A stretch of DNA of 64,000 nt from Alentia gelatinosa (GCA_950022655.1 OX465583.1:63826306-63890305), one strand, 5' to 3'. Shown: positions 13,101 to 26,800, numbered from the stretch's first letter. The notes: generated from the sequence alone by a model not told the origin. Made by a program: numbers and translations.

Positions 13101-16036
13101 TGTGTGCGTTAAATCAAGTCATATGCATATAAACTGGTATGTATGAGTCGGGCTTGAAATGCTCGATCCACCTGTGAAAAAATCATTCAGAAATTCCCAT
13201 CCGTTCCGGAGATATTTGAAAAAATATGACTTCCAGAGAGTGAGAGATTTGACCTAGATACAGCCTCAACTTTTTCCGCTGGTCCGTTTTCGATTTTGTC
13301 AATGCATACTCGGGTACCAGATTCAGTTTTTACTGGATTTTCAGTTGAGCTCTGTCTCGGCCGTGAAGCTTCATGCCCGACTTTGACACCAGGGGTCTCT
13401 AGTGGTACTAACTCACTGTATAGTATAGAGATATGTATGTGGCCTCTGCTACACTGGCCACCAGAGCCACACTACACATGGTTCATTCATGCTCTAGTAG
13501 TCTCTATGAAATTTCTCTATTCTGCAACCGTATGTAAAGCATCAACTCGGAGAGTGAAAGAGCTGTGTTGCCGTGGCCACCGCAACTTTCAGCAAGAGGC
13601 CAGTCTACTCTGGTACACATCGTCTTTGAGTGACATCATTTTCACGTCAAATTACAGTAAGTTTCGATTATGTATGAACGATTTAAGGTATGTAATAACA
13701 ATTGAAAAAGCTAGTCTGTATTGGTTCTATGACCATATCTTTGTATAATAACTTAATATAACCCCTGTCTGTATTCTTTGTTAATTCTTTCATCTACGAC
13801 ATCCTAGGTGTTGTCCTGAGGGGACTAGCTTTTTCTGTACACTAACAAGTAAAGGGTCTGGACGACGACTTCACAATGTCTTCTCAAAGGTATATCGGAA
13901 ATTTTTCCTGGAAAATTAAAACCCCCGTATTTTCCTCAAAGCTAGATATGATGATCTCAAAGTGTAAAACTAATGTCTATCCTAAAAAGTAGGAGTCACC
14001 ATGTTAGTTTTTGGTTTATAAATAATGAGCATATTGTATCTATTGAGCCTATTGTACCTAGTGCTCCAACTCGAGAAAATGCCATATTTTACGTATTCGT
14101 CATTAGAACAAATCACAACGAAATCGTTTGGGCTGACAATTATTGATATCTAAAAATCACCAGGTAGTGACACTACATATTACAGGATGGGCCTGTAAAC
14201 GTTTTTGGATGATCTGATTCGTCTTGTCTGTGGCGACAGTCCTCCAGAAGGATATCATCAGACGCAAGGTCATGGACGATCTCTTATGGGATCATACAAT
14301 CTCAATAGAATGGGTTATTAAACACTCCCCCCCCCCCCTGCAGGATAGCAGACGATTATGTACAATAATAAAAATACATTCAAGAAGTACTGTTTTGTGT
14401 TATAGTTTATTCGTACAACACTCAATAGGTAAGAGAATGCTATAAATATACATGTTTTATTTACACAAGTGCTTGCTACTTCATATGAGCACTGTACGGG
14501 TCGTCCTATCTATTACTGCATCAAGTCAGCCTAATCAGCATGATCCAAAGTCACACTCAGTGTAACACTGTGAATTAGTATTAACATAGAAGAGATTATA
14601 AAAGTCGACTTACAATTCCTCACCTCCATTTCATAATAAATAACCATGATATTGACGAATATATTCACTCATGTTTGCTAATCCTATTTGGATGCATAGT
14701 ATGGGTTTATCTCTTTATATATCATAAGTCGTAGATGCTACAACACCGCCTAGGTTATGCTGTGAAACCTAGACATTTCTATTTATATAGAAGATATATT
14801 TACATAAATATTGAAATAATGAGTGCAATTAAGACTTAAGACATCAGATATAGGCTATGTTGGCGCCTATATCTAGTCAGGAGCTGCAGAAATACCAGGC
14901 TAGGCGGTACCACGTACTCAGCTTTGTGGAGCAGTCAGTAGGACGTTTGCCATTGTGACCCATGTTGGGGGTTCGAATCCCGGTGCCGCCGGCCACACGT
15001 TTCATTTTTCAATTAGATTTAACAATGACTTGTACCAGGAGTGAGATAAAGTATCAGTCGTCTATAAGGTCATCCATAAATATTGAATTAAGTTGACCAA
15101 CATCGCCCCTGGCTGTCTATGGCATAGAGAAAAGGGTCTACATGTACGATCCTGGATCATCAAACGGACCCAGTGCACATGTTATGCACTCTCCATCCAC
15201 AATCTCATTCCATTGAGTGCATGGGGAATTGTAGCTAAACCTCTGCAAGGGAGTGACACTATGCTTCATAGAGTATCCACTAGATGGCGCTCCAAACACA
15301 ATTCTAATCCTTTTTAACCATATTTTCCTGTTTATGAGTTAAATCAACTGTAGCATTTATGTTTACGCTTTGATTGAAGCAAATCTATTTTAATCACTTA
15401 TGGAAAGTTGTTCTACTACAGCTCAACCATTAACTGTTTCGATTGTGGGTTTATTCATTGAGAAATAAAGATTTAGAGACTGACATTTACTGAAGAGAGA
15501 GAAATCTCTCAACTTCAAAAATTATTTCCTAGGGCGTGGTTGGTCACAGGTCATCAAATATCCATCAGAATTAAATATCTATATCTTGTTCAATGCCGAC
15601 TTAAGTATCATTGCGATACTTTCAAGCTCAATGTGTTTTTTATTGATTTTAAGAAAATTGGAGAAAAAAAATTTATCAGCTTCATCTCAAAAATTAATTA
15701 CACCAAATATATACAATTCTGAACAAAATTTTAAACTGGATCTGAGAGACGACATATATAGCTATCATTTAGGTCTTTAGTTATGTCTCTATTTTAATTC
15801 ATCAGTAAATGACACAACTCCAAAGATTTGACCTAGTTTCATCATTTTTCAAAATCAATAATTTTCAATTTGTGTGCGTTAAATCAAGTCATATGCATAT
15901 AAACTGGTATGTATGAGTCGGGCTTGAAATGCTCGATCCACCTGTGAAAAAATCATTCAGAAATTCCCATCCGTTCCGGAGATATTTGAAAAAATATGAC
16001 TTCCAGAGAGTGAGAGATTTGACCTAGATACAGCCT

Positions 16037-16082
16037 GTGTAACACTGTGAATTAGTATTAACATAGAAGAGATTATAAAAGT
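16037..16082. repeat. Array terminus: displaced 46-bp fragment of the unit
   Basis: The sixth unit stops at 16036. The next 46 bp copy unit positions 717-762, after which similarity ends. The right border of the array is therefore a rearranged junction: an internal deletion joined the sixth unit to a piece of the next one. Confidence 0.85.
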
Positions 16083-16583
16083 TGGTCAAGCTAAAGAATA
16101 CGTTGCCAGGAGGTTGTTTGGCTGCAGACATCGCGTAACCAACCAGATAAGGTGCGACACCGGCCTACGGAAAAAGGCCTATTGACATAGGCCTACAGCT
16201 ATTTGTTTCCTCATGGACGAATGGTTACCTACCACATATAAAATGTGTAATTTTCGGTACTATCCGTTTGAAGAGTCTACCGCACATAGAGACCGAGTGA
16301 ACCCGACCTAGGGTTGGAGACTGAAGGCTCACGAGAGAGAGATTCTCGTGCAGTGAAAAACTCGAACCTGTTCTTTTTTGTGGGACTCTACTCAGACAAA
16401 CTTATTCTTTTATGATTCATTTCGAGCCATGCCAAATAAAAGTTTAATATTGTAGTTTTCTGATCTACTTTTCTCGTGAGAAACCAATGCGATCTCAACT
16501 TTCGCTGGTAGCCCTTTCAAAAATCCGTTGATTACCCCCACCCACCACCAGCCAAAGTATTTCGCCCTACAAGAGCATCTGCC

Positions 16584-16660
16584 TTTGTGGAGCAGTCAGT
16601 AGAGCGTTTGGTACGGAATGCGAGTGTCGGGTGTTCGAACCCCGCTATTGTATCCCACGA
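16584..16660 (+). repeat. tRNA-derived SINE head
   Basis: CTTTGTGGAGCAGTCAGTAG is nearly identical to the A-box region of the array's tRNA-like segment. It is followed by a B box (GTTCGAACCCC) and a T-arm with a good stem. No matching acceptor stem is present, so this is a SINE or tRNA relic rather than a functional tRNA gene. Confidence 0.55.
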
Positions 16661-18122
16661 TGTTTATTGATATATCTTGTTAGAAACACATCAAAATACC
16701 TTTAATTATGTATATTAATCATGTACAGTGAGTTCAAACATCGATTTACGTTTTGTCGATCGAGCGATAATAACAGAAAGCTAGGGTGATCGAAACTGGC
16801 AATACCCTTTGCCCCAAGCGGTCGTGAAAGAAACTAAACGTTCCGCTCCCGAGAATATAACCTATAAAACCTATATTTTCACTGCCATGCAGATTGATGT
16901 GTACCGGAAATCTTAGAAGTTAACTTGACACAAAGTTAGATTGTTAAATGACAAGAAATCCACATTATCGGTTTATTTAAGAAATCATAAATCAGGGCTC
17001 AAAATCTCATGCAATTTTGTTACTTTTTAGGGGGAAATGTCTTTAACAATTACAGGGAGGAAAACATGTCTCAGGGAAATGAATCCCTATAATTTAGACG
17101 AATAGAATGTGTTCGAGTACAGAATCCCAGCAGGATTTGTCTCAGGAAAACACCCTGTGAGGTACATGAATCCCACCTGTGAATCCCACTTTAGCACAGC
17201 ACACCAAACCTACAGACAGCTCCATTTTCCTACGTTTTAACTAGGCCCAGCCATGTCACTGTATTAGGGGTAAACCACATGGATAAACCACCCTTGAAGT
17301 GGACTTCGTCCAAACAGATCTTCTGGTTATGCCCATTATCGCTCAACTCTCAAACGGTCCCAAGGCGCTATAAATATCATGTAAGGAGGTCAGGGTGAAG
17401 GTCTGGGTTTGCTCCAAATGCAGTCATTGGCTATTGAGTCTACTTTATTCCTTTTATGGTAGTTAATACAGGGAGACAACTCCATACAGTTTTGCGTGCA
17501 ATTGTAAATGAATAACAATTGAAAGGTTTGTGTAACATTCAGTATATATGGATGGCTTTCTGTAACCCACTTGCATCCAATTAACTTGCCCTTTCTTCAA
17601 ATACCTGAGTCTAGGATCCAAATATATCAAACACCATTAGGTCAATGAGGCATTTTGGGCTTATGGACAGTCCCTATGCATTCAGAAGATCTGCTTGGAC
17701 GATTTCCACTTCCCCCAACACTGCATCAAGCGATGCCGGCATTTCATGTTCCAAATTGTAACCCACTCCGCGGTTGCCGTGAGAGTGAATTTCAGTCTAG
17801 CCACATTTTAAGTCAGATTCGGAGCATTATAAACCAGTTTATAACCTGGATCCTGTAGGAAACTATTGAATATTGAAGTTGGTTTGACCCTGTAGTTTTT
17901 GCACGTGTACTTTGAGAGTATCAGAAGAAATTGCAAAAATATCTCTCTTAACAAGCCAGGTTAACATTTCGTGAGTAGTATATGGATTTGGGGAAATGAC
18001 TCAGGTTTAATACACCCATATACATAGACTGGTTCCCTGCCCATATGAATAATCTAACTAGGCCAGGCTTCCAGGCTAACCCATACACCGCATTAAGCCG
18101 GGCCCCACCTACCACGATACTT

Positions 18123-18166
18123 CCCGATAGCTACGAATTGAAATGCCCAAATCGTAGCCTATCGGG
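18123..18166. repeat. Inverted repeat / hairpin
   Basis: CCCGATAGCTACGA pairs with TCGTAGCCTATCGGG with one bulged base around a 15-nt loop. It is probably the end or remnant of a MITE. Confidence 0.5.
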
Positions 18167-19565
18167 AGGTCTCCGATAATTCAGATCGTAGGACAGGGGT
18201 GAGGTGAAATAATAATTCAAACACAGGTATACGGTTTTCTTATTATTATATACCTCGAAATAATTACAATAATGTCAATAATTAAGCCATATCAGCGATT
18301 TCTAGACCCATTTGGGCACACCATGGATGAACCGAACTATAGGATACACTCCACCCTTCAAATGCTGCCTATATTATATACATACAGCCTTGAAACCATT
18401 TTATTAAGTCTTATAGCCAGGATATAGATAGATATGTATCGCTACAATATTGCTACTTTAGTATATATGTGTATGTATAGATAAACATATATTTAGGGAA
18501 TACTAGGATAGTGTATCAAGATGTAGGAGCAGAACAAGTTAGTTTACTAAACCTGTACTAAACGAGCCGGATAGATAAAAAAAAGACTGTAAAAAATTAT
18601 ACCCTATATATTATGAGTTTACCGACACAGTAATCACTGAAGGCAGATTTTTACACTGGGTCCCGCCCTACCTAAACTGTCGAAGCCTGCATTCATACAG
18701 GTAGTGCCATCTAGTGGCAGGCGTATCGTTATTTATTATATACCCGTGCACGAAACTGACGCCTATACTGTATGTAAGTATTATTTAGATATTATATGTA
18801 TGTGCACGAAATTCAGTGTACGGGCACCGGGTGCACGAAACAGGAAGCAGTTAACTTGTTCCCGACCGTTTATTACACATACGAACCAGCGAAAAAATAC
18901 GGAAGGCTATGTCTAAGTATCGACAGTAAATATACAAAATTAATTCCTGAAAGTTGTACATAAAAACATTAATATATATATAAAACACCAAGATACAAGG
19001 TTAAAAATATAAATTAAATCGGCACACCATAGCGCCAGACACGATTGGCACACCATAGCTCGCAAAATGAAAACAAACCGCTGGCATCACAACGTCGTCA
19101 AGGCGAGTGGGATCTGCTACTATGGCGATTGCCTTGCTCACTCTTCAAACACATCCTCTGTTATACATAGCTTACTGAATAGCAGAGACTACGATATGGA
19201 GAGTGACGTTCATATAATTTCGCTGTAACCTCTTGTTTTAGGGTGTGTGTGTACATAAGGTTTGCTGGTCCCAGACATTCCAGAAGCGACTTCGCTGGTT
19301 CCTATCCTCAAAAGCCTGACGACTAACTCGCCCAGCATATGCTTTGTCCCTACCCTTAATGAAGTAAGACAAAGAATGTGTATGGAGATTGACAAGTTGA
19401 TGATGTCACAGGCTCCAGCCTTGCTTTCAGTTTAAGAGCAACGTCATAGCTGAAAACCACGATTCGAGTACACGATGCTGTGTCCGGAAACTTTGATAAT
19501 GGCGATTAGGTAAATATCTAACTAATTATAATGATTTGAGGGTATATAATAAATAGAATACAGTC

Positions 19566-19687
19566 TAGGCTACGATTGACGTCGTTTTGTACTTGGTCCT
19601 AGCTCCAGATGTACGTCCTTCGCTCTACGAGCTCAGGACGTACATCTGGAGCTAGGACCACGTACAAAACGACGTCCACGTAGCCTA
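19566..19687. repeat. 122-bp near-perfect palindrome (snap-back element)
   Basis: Arms of about 54 and 53 bp, each made of a matching outer block (TAGGCTACG), a middle block around GACGTCGTTTTGTAC and a 25-bp inner block, with a few internal mismatches. The loop is 15 nt (19620-19634). This looks like a hairpin MITE or an arm-to-arm duplication. I could not find flanking target duplications. Confidence 0.9.
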
Positions 19688-20227
19688 AGCCAGTATTCTC
19701 TAATTATTACGCTCGCCGGCAGAGTGACGGGGTACCAACGGAAAAACAGTGTTTTCACGGAACTTGTTACCGGCTGCTGGACTGAGACAGTGGGAATACT
19801 AACCAGCGAAAAAAGTAACGGGACTTAGGGTTGAAACGTCTCGGTCTCTGACAATCACATTTTTGCCAATATCTCCGGGAATAATAGGAATTTCTGAATG
19901 ATTCTTTCGCTGTTTGATAGAGAAAAGCAATGCGGAGCTGGTGAATACAGTGGATTGATATACATCCTAGTAATTGTATAATAAATCCAATTTTCGTAAA
20001 GATGCATAGATAATATACTCTTGCCCTGCGCTGATATATAGTGTAGGCCTAGGTATGAAAGTCAACGACAAGTCAGTTAGGAATAGCTATGCTCAGATAA
20101 ATTCTAAAGATTTAAAGATTTTTTTTTTTTAAAGGGAGCAGAAGGAAATGACCACACAGAAAATATACGATCAAATGAACAGGTATGTCTTTCTGTGCTG
20201 TCTGAAGGTGTACTGTAAGAAATCTTA

Positions 20228-20270
20228 TGAATAAACACTTCTTGCTTCAAAAAAAAAAAAAAAAAAAACA
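20228..20270 (+). other. AATAAA followed by a ~20-nt A run
   Basis: AATAAA is followed about 15 nt later by a run of about 20 A. This is the layout of a polyadenylated 3' end copied into DNA (retroposed transcript, LINE or SINE tail) on the plus strand. The 5' extent is unknown, and a simple A-tract is possible. Confidence 0.35.
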
Positions 20271-20501
20271 TATCATAGATTTAACTACTAGTCTATATAT
20301 AAACAATATAATCAGATTTGGGGGGACGGGCGACCGTAAACCACGAGAGGTTGACGCATAGTAATACACAAGAGATAAAAACCATTTAGTGCAAGCCCAA
20401 TTGGACTAGTTAGGTAGATCTGATCAATTTCAATATACACATGATATACATGTCGATCACGCGAAGATGTGAAAGTCAAACTGTTTTTGTACATGTAAAA
20501 C

Positions 20502-20507
20502 TTTATT
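20502..20507 (-). promoter_or_regulatory. Polyadenylation signal of the MYND gene
   Basis: AATAAA on the minus strand lies about 100 bp downstream of the stop codon at 20605. It would give a short 3' UTR. Confidence 0.6.
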
Positions 20508-20604
20508 GGAGAAAATGTTCTTAGTGGTAATCATGACTCAACCAATTACATTTTTTGCATTCATGTATAAAGGGTACAGTAATTATTCCAAAACGTCTAA
20601 CTTG

Positions 20605-20805
20605 TCAACTATACTGTAAGCTGAAAAGGAATGCATTGCTGTACCAAGGCATTTTATGTTCATCGCAGTAACGCCGAACAGGACTGCGAAAGGGGTTTAT
20701 TTGAATGTCTGATATTTCCCCAATTTGTAGACCTTCTACAGGACCCTTTGCACATTCACAGCTATAGTGGCAATAGTCTGTGAAGAAAGCCGGGGTCTTT
20801 TGTTT
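20605..20805 (-). CDS. MYND gene, last exon (residues 420-485)
   Basis: Acceptor TTTCAG; stop TAG. It encodes AFFTDYCHYSCECAKG, NPFRSPVRRYC and MPWYSNAFLF near the C terminus, the most recognisable part of the MSS51/ZMYND15 domain. Confidence 0.9.
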   Translation of the reverse strand, partial: KQKTPAFFTDYCHYSCECAKGPVEGLQIGEISDIQINPFRSPVRRYCDEHKMPWYSNAFLFSLQYS

Positions 20806-23800
20806 CTGAAACAAATATATAAAACAGGTTAGCATAACGAGCATATCTATATATATATATATATGCAAAATTTCCAAAATGTTTGACCCCCCTTCCCCAT
20901 CTTCTATAGTGCTTAAATGTACTTTAAGGATGGCCACATAACTTCTATTCATCTTCTCTGTTGAATTATTGTTTAAGACTAGCCTACCTTAATTCATGAC
21001 TACTCTTAAGTTGCTGTCATGAACATTATTGAATTGATAATTAACTTTTTCAAACTTGAAAAAATATCAATGTTCTTGCCAGTTTGGTATTATTTACAAT
21101 AATTCTTTGTGATTCAGCACTATAACATTTCATCAAATAAATCTCTATAGACTTAACATGGTGTGACTGTATACATTAGTTATGCCATCAAATATTTATG
21201 TCACAGGTAAGCAGTGGGATATGGGGTAGGATGAAATCTAAACATTCAATTTCATATAATTGTTTACATGGCGTTTATTATCTTCCACTATAGATATCAC
21301 TCAGCTCTACTTTGTGATATCATTTCACGAAGACAACTCACACCACATAAACAATCTTATGAAATTTTGCGTCGTTATATTTACAAAATAAATTGCTAGT
21401 TGAAATGATTTATTTTTCATACCTTGAGTTCTTGTAGAGTATTGCCCCACGTGCCATAGGCCCCAAGACCCGCATTAAAACCTATGTCAAAGAAACAAAG
21501 GATTGTCAGAGATTCAAAGAGGATTGAGAATAAGATTAATAAATCAGAAGAATGTAACTAGAAAGCGGCAGTGAGTGGCGATTAAATAGACAATATTTTG
21601 TCTCTACAAGAGAATCCCTCTCAATCTCCATGCCCAGGTCTGGTTATGGATGTTTCTATGTGGGGGTGAAACTCCAAACAGATCCTGTCGAAAAGATCCT
21701 TTTTTCTATGTTATATAAAAAGGAAGATATGCCAATTCCTACATACCCATTATTGAACTAACTAGAGTTACATTCCGCTGCTGGGGGGTGCATTAAAAAT
21801 AAGTTATGTGTCGAGGTTCACGTTTTCGTCCCGCTCTGACGTTTTTGTCCCGCTCTGATCATGTGATACAATACAGCAGCGGGACGAAACAATAGCTGTT
21901 GTGGTTACTCGATAAGGGTGGTCATTTGCTTCGGAAGTGTTTCAGGTAAAGAATTAAGCATTTTTTATCGATATTTGAAGGTATATAGGAATAGGGAAAC
22001 CAAGTACCGGTTAGCAAAAGTCAAAGTTACTAGGTAAGCCGCGGGCAGTAATTTTTCCAAGCCTTACCTCCTAACTTTGAACTTTTGCTCACTGGAACAT
22101 AGTACTCCTCTATTCCTGATTTAATATGAACCACCTATGTTCTAATCAGTCTATAGTTTACTTTATGTAACTTCAGAAAGTGTGTCTACTCACCAACAAC
22201 GATGTCTGGACTGTTAGTTTCTAAATGGTGGTACAGTCCTTTCTGTATATTGACTGTAATGTTCCTCATTTGAATAACCTTCCCGGAGATTTTCTTGCTT
22301 ATTTCAGGTCCGATGAAGAGGAGATGAAACTCAATGTTAGGGAGTAGAAGACCTAGTTCCTGATAGTAAATAGAAAATGTATCACAGAAACTGAAAAAAT
22401 AGCATATTCAATACGATCTAGACAAGGCATACTGATAATATCAAGCGTACAGCTTTAAATAGCGGCGTCTACATATCATCAATTATTTCACCCCAGAATA
22501 AATGTCCATATGCTTAACATGGGGAACTCGTTCTCCATGCCCCTACAAGTATTGCAGTCCGTTCTCCATGGTCTACATCCTGTGTGGTGCCCATTCTTTT
22601 AGTGTGTACGGGGGTGAGATAAATACAGAAAGCAACTAGTTTGGGTCAAAGAAATCATTCTCCAACTCGTTTGAATGCTATGTGATATTCACTCGACTGT
22701 CGCCTCGTTCATATCACACCGCATCAAACTCGGGGAGAAAGACGACTTTGACCAAAACTTGTTGGTTTATTCTTTATTAGTATATGAAATACTACGCAAT
22801 GCTAGGGGTGCCGTATATTTAATATTCGGGCTCACTGTGACGTAGTGAATGAGCAATGAATCGATGACATAAGTGGAGAAAATGGCTGTTTTGGGGTTGT
22901 TGTTTTTTTTAGGTATGTAATAATATGAAAATGTAGTGTGTGAACCCCTAGCTATCCCGTTCTCAGCCTTTTGTCCTAAGGGGACAGTTTGGGGGGACAT
23001 CATATCAAAAACAGGCCAGATTATCGCAAAATCCGTATTTATGGTGCCCGTTGGTACGGGACAGACAGTTGTCACAACCAGAACAATAGGCTAAGCATTC
23101 CCGTGCGGGCCGGGGCGGCTGGAGTGTGTTGTTTAAACAGTAATCCTTACATCTCTAGCGGTTCTGGGCGGGCCACAGTGAGTGAGTATTAGCACCATTG
23201 AGTTTCGCACCTGCTGAAGGTAGCGGGTATGAGGCCTGCTTACAGGTTAGTGGTGGGCGGTTCAGGGCGGGCAGTGGGCTTTGAAGGTGCGGTATTCAGC
23301 GGACCTCATCCCTAGCCAAGATACCCCCTTCAACGAGCTGGACCTCCTGGACCTCCTGAACCTCCTGGAGAGAGCCAGGAAACAGTGTATGCAGGGATAC
23401 CAGTTTTCAATGTTTCCAGTGAAATTTATGTTTACATTTTCAGGATAAAAAAGATTTTTTCATGTGTAACATTGATGTAACCCTGTATTACAATGGGAAA
23501 TATTTCAGTGTTTTTTTCTGTAAATACATGTATTATTTATCTATTTATTTTCTAAATTTGTGTATTTGTTTTATATTTAATTGGTAATTATTTTCTATTC
23601 GTTTGCTTAGAATGTGTTATTAATAATCCTTTTAACCTCATAATCAGTGTTTCCTTCATTTATGTAGGTATTCATGCTTGTATAACCATTGGTAGACTGA
23701 AAACCCCGATTAAGGGGACACTGGGGCCGGAACGGAGGGTGTCCCCCTTAAGCGGGGTTTTACTGTTTATATCTACAGCCCTCTGCCTCTGGCATTGTGC

Positions 23801-26800
23801 CACAGTTATTCGTCGAGTCAGCCTGGAAGGATGTGGTGCTACAAACTCCCTTCTAGCCATGGGGGTGGCCATCTTGGCGTAGCACCCACGTAATGCTAAG
23901 CCTGGTGGATTCAGACCTTCGTTTCTGATTTTATTTAATGCGTGGGGATGTAGTGAGTGATTCTCAATACTCTCCCTTGACAAAATGAGACTTCTCTGGA
24001 AATTTCAACTGATTATGTGATGGCCTCAGTTTAGACCATAAATGTCAACAAATCATTGAAACAACCGATTTTCTCCGAGTTGGCACGTTCACATCACGTC
24101 TAGATATTTCAAATAACCCTATTTAAATGATTACATGTACAGACTGCACACAACAAAGTCGGAAACAACAAATTTTCACCATTTTACACTTTATCAGCGA
24201 TTTGTTGTCACCATAAAGATGGCGGACATGTCTGTTGCTAAGGGAATTCGGAGAGTATTTTAAACGGGAAGTTGCCAGAGGACTCGGAGAATAGGACAAA
24301 AGACCTCGAACGGCAATTGCTACAGGGTCACTAACTATGTTTTCTCTTATTACTCATTACTACTAAATTCTAATTATGAATATTCATGTTAATGTATGGA
24401 CTAACTCCTGGGTCTTACCTCAAAGACAGGGATCATGTCTACTTCCTTCTCTGCACCAATAATATGTATACTGAGGCTTGTCAATGTAGATATGTTTCTG
24501 TCATTATCTGCAAGTGATAGATAAAAATTTAGCCATAGTTCAAATAGAAGGCTATCCCAACCAAGGATACTTCATATCATATACTTGAATTGATTAAAGA
24601 GTACGTCAACTAGATGACATATTTTGAATTAATTTCACACTTTCTAAGAGACATGTTGGAACCCAAAAATAACTCAATCATGTTTATCCCTCAATTTTTC
24701 GTATTCATTTTTTAAAATCATATTTATCTTTCATAAACTTACAGTGCTGCGGCAGTTGCAGGATAATGTGGTACAGGGTCAGTGGCATGCTAAGAAGCAC
24801 TGCTATAGGTGAATCAAGACTCAGCCCTCGCCAGGCATAGTAATCTGTCCAGCAAGTAAGTGGCTGCACTAGATCTTGGGAAGGAGGTGTGGAGAGTTCT
24901 GTTGTGCCTTTGCTCAATCCATAAGGCGATGCATCAATCTGAAGTTCACCTATACGAATGTCACAGAAATATAAGAAAGATGAATTTACACAGGGTCAAT
25001 AAACTTTAACAAATCAAAAGAATGTCACACATTTTGAGTCAGGTACAATAACGTAGTGAACTCTTACCGAACTGTGGCATGTGCTTCGGGCATTTGAGTT
25101 CCAATTCACGCTGCCAGAGGCCTTTGCCTAGTATATTATGCCGTTTCAAGAAGTCCCGATACTGGTGTCGGCCAAATGTTTCACATGTAGTTTCTGAAAG
25201 TAAATGCATTTCTACGATGAAATCATACATAGATAACTAATCTTCAAGGTACAGTAGATAAGTTGGTACTAATTGTTCTAAGTTTGAACTTCTAGATTTT
25301 CGGAGGGAGCTAGTGAAGGAGACAGCTGCGTGAAGTGCTGATTCTCCCAACACACAAGATATAGCGAGATTAGTCATGATTTGGTTGTCTTGCTAAATTT
25401 TACTACGTTTTGAATAATCGTGTGCATATTTGCCGCAATGTATCTTGAGGTGTCGCGGTGGTGGAGTACCAAAACCTACACAAGACATCTCGCGCTACGT
25501 ATCGCAACAAAGGAGGTACAACATATCATGAAACTGTTAGATATAACAAGATATACCACAGCAAATCCATCGTGTTGGTGGAACCAGCCCTTTATACTCT
25601 GCATTTTTTTTAAAGTTTGAATTATTTTGTAATCTTGAGAGAAGACTACCTGATGAAGGAGAATCCATCGAAACGTTAACCACAGGTCCCATTTTTTTTA
25701 CATCTGTATTATGATCATCCAACAAATGAATCTTTAAAATAGAAAAATTTCTTTGAGTTGTGGCATTTTTTACAGTTACTGTAATCTAGAGAAAAATGGC
25801 ATTATACATACCTAAAATAAAGGAAAATGGAAGTTTGGCAAGCTGGATTCCATTCTTTAAGTAGGATTTCATCTTAGCACACCAATCGTGGTGGCCGTGC
25901 ATGTCCATTGGGTGAAATAGATCCTTCTCTTGACAGTCTTTAGAGCAATAAAGTACCGTGTCGCAACCGGAACTGCAAGAAGGGAGAAGCTGTTATTGAC
26001 AAGATCAGAAGGACGATGGCAGCAAAATAACATGATTTGAAATAATTATCTTTATGTGAGGAGAAATAGACAGGGGCTTAGAAAGATTTTTTTTTTCTCT
26101 TTTGTTTTGATTCGCATGTTCGTCGAAATTGAATTGGAAGAACGAATGTAAAACCAAAACTCAATAAAGACATATTAAAAAAATAATAAGAAGAAAAGGT
26201 ATAAGACCAGAAGATGTATAAAGATTGATAATTTTATTTCCTCAATATTGATTTGATAATATCTAACTATACACGTAAATGTCTGTTTAATTCTTACGGT
26301 GATATTTCATGTTTTTCTATGTTATCAATCGTTCCGTACACTGCTATACCCTAGCAAAGGTAGGTATCTGTGTGGCTTACCAGCACAGGTATATAATGAT
26401 ACCATGAACTGGCCGGGAGGTAGTCTTGACCATGCCTTATACATTACACCTAATACTATATGTCGACATATCTGTTAGAATCATCATTATAAATACTACT
26501 GTATCAATGGTAAGGTCTACTGTGACCTAGATATGATAGAACAGTGGATACTATTAATCCTATTGTAAGGTGTTTGAGCCACTAACCAAGTAATACCCAA
26601 GTACTTTGTCTTCTTTGATTTCCCCAGTTTTATTCATTCAACATGAGTTACAATTGGTTGGTTACGATTTATTTCACTTTTTCAGTTGTCCAACTAGTTT
26701 TGGCACCCAAGTGCCTTCATCAGGGACTGAGAGATAAGTGATGAGAATGCCTAGGATTGTCCCTTATATACCAATTAGCAGGTTGCCCTGGTGACGAGAA

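Larger units (their letters stand above)
1..16036. repeat. Tandem array of a ~2770-bp unit (5 units plus a truncated sixth)
   Basis: Landmarks recur every 2770 bp (2773 once). The start of the unit as cut by the window reappears near 2769, 5539, 8309, 11079 and 13852, and the array runs off the left edge. Copies differ by a handful of bases: a poly-C tract of 10, 12, 12, 11, 14 and 12 C, and a few substitutions. Units 4 and 5 share an extra G near 9057 and 11829 and a T-to-C change near 10320 and 13093; units 4-6 share a change near 9301, 12073 and 14842. The unit is AT-rich. The open frames in it (60-150 codons) have no recognisable domain, and I do not consider them genes. It contains a tRNA-like segment, a 10-bp-stem hairpin and sequence shared with a dispersed element found elsewhere in the window. 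Confidence 0.97.
16083..19565. other. Non-coding stretch, no supported gene
   Basis: AT-rich DNA with only short unconvincing open frames. It contains the tRNA-like SINE head at 16584, a hairpin at 18123-18166 and small degenerate repeats. Nothing else was recognised. Confidence 0.6.

Noticed and set aside
1..16036. CRISPR-like array
   Set aside because: The repeats are 2.77 kb without short repeat-spacer structure, in a eukaryotic genome.
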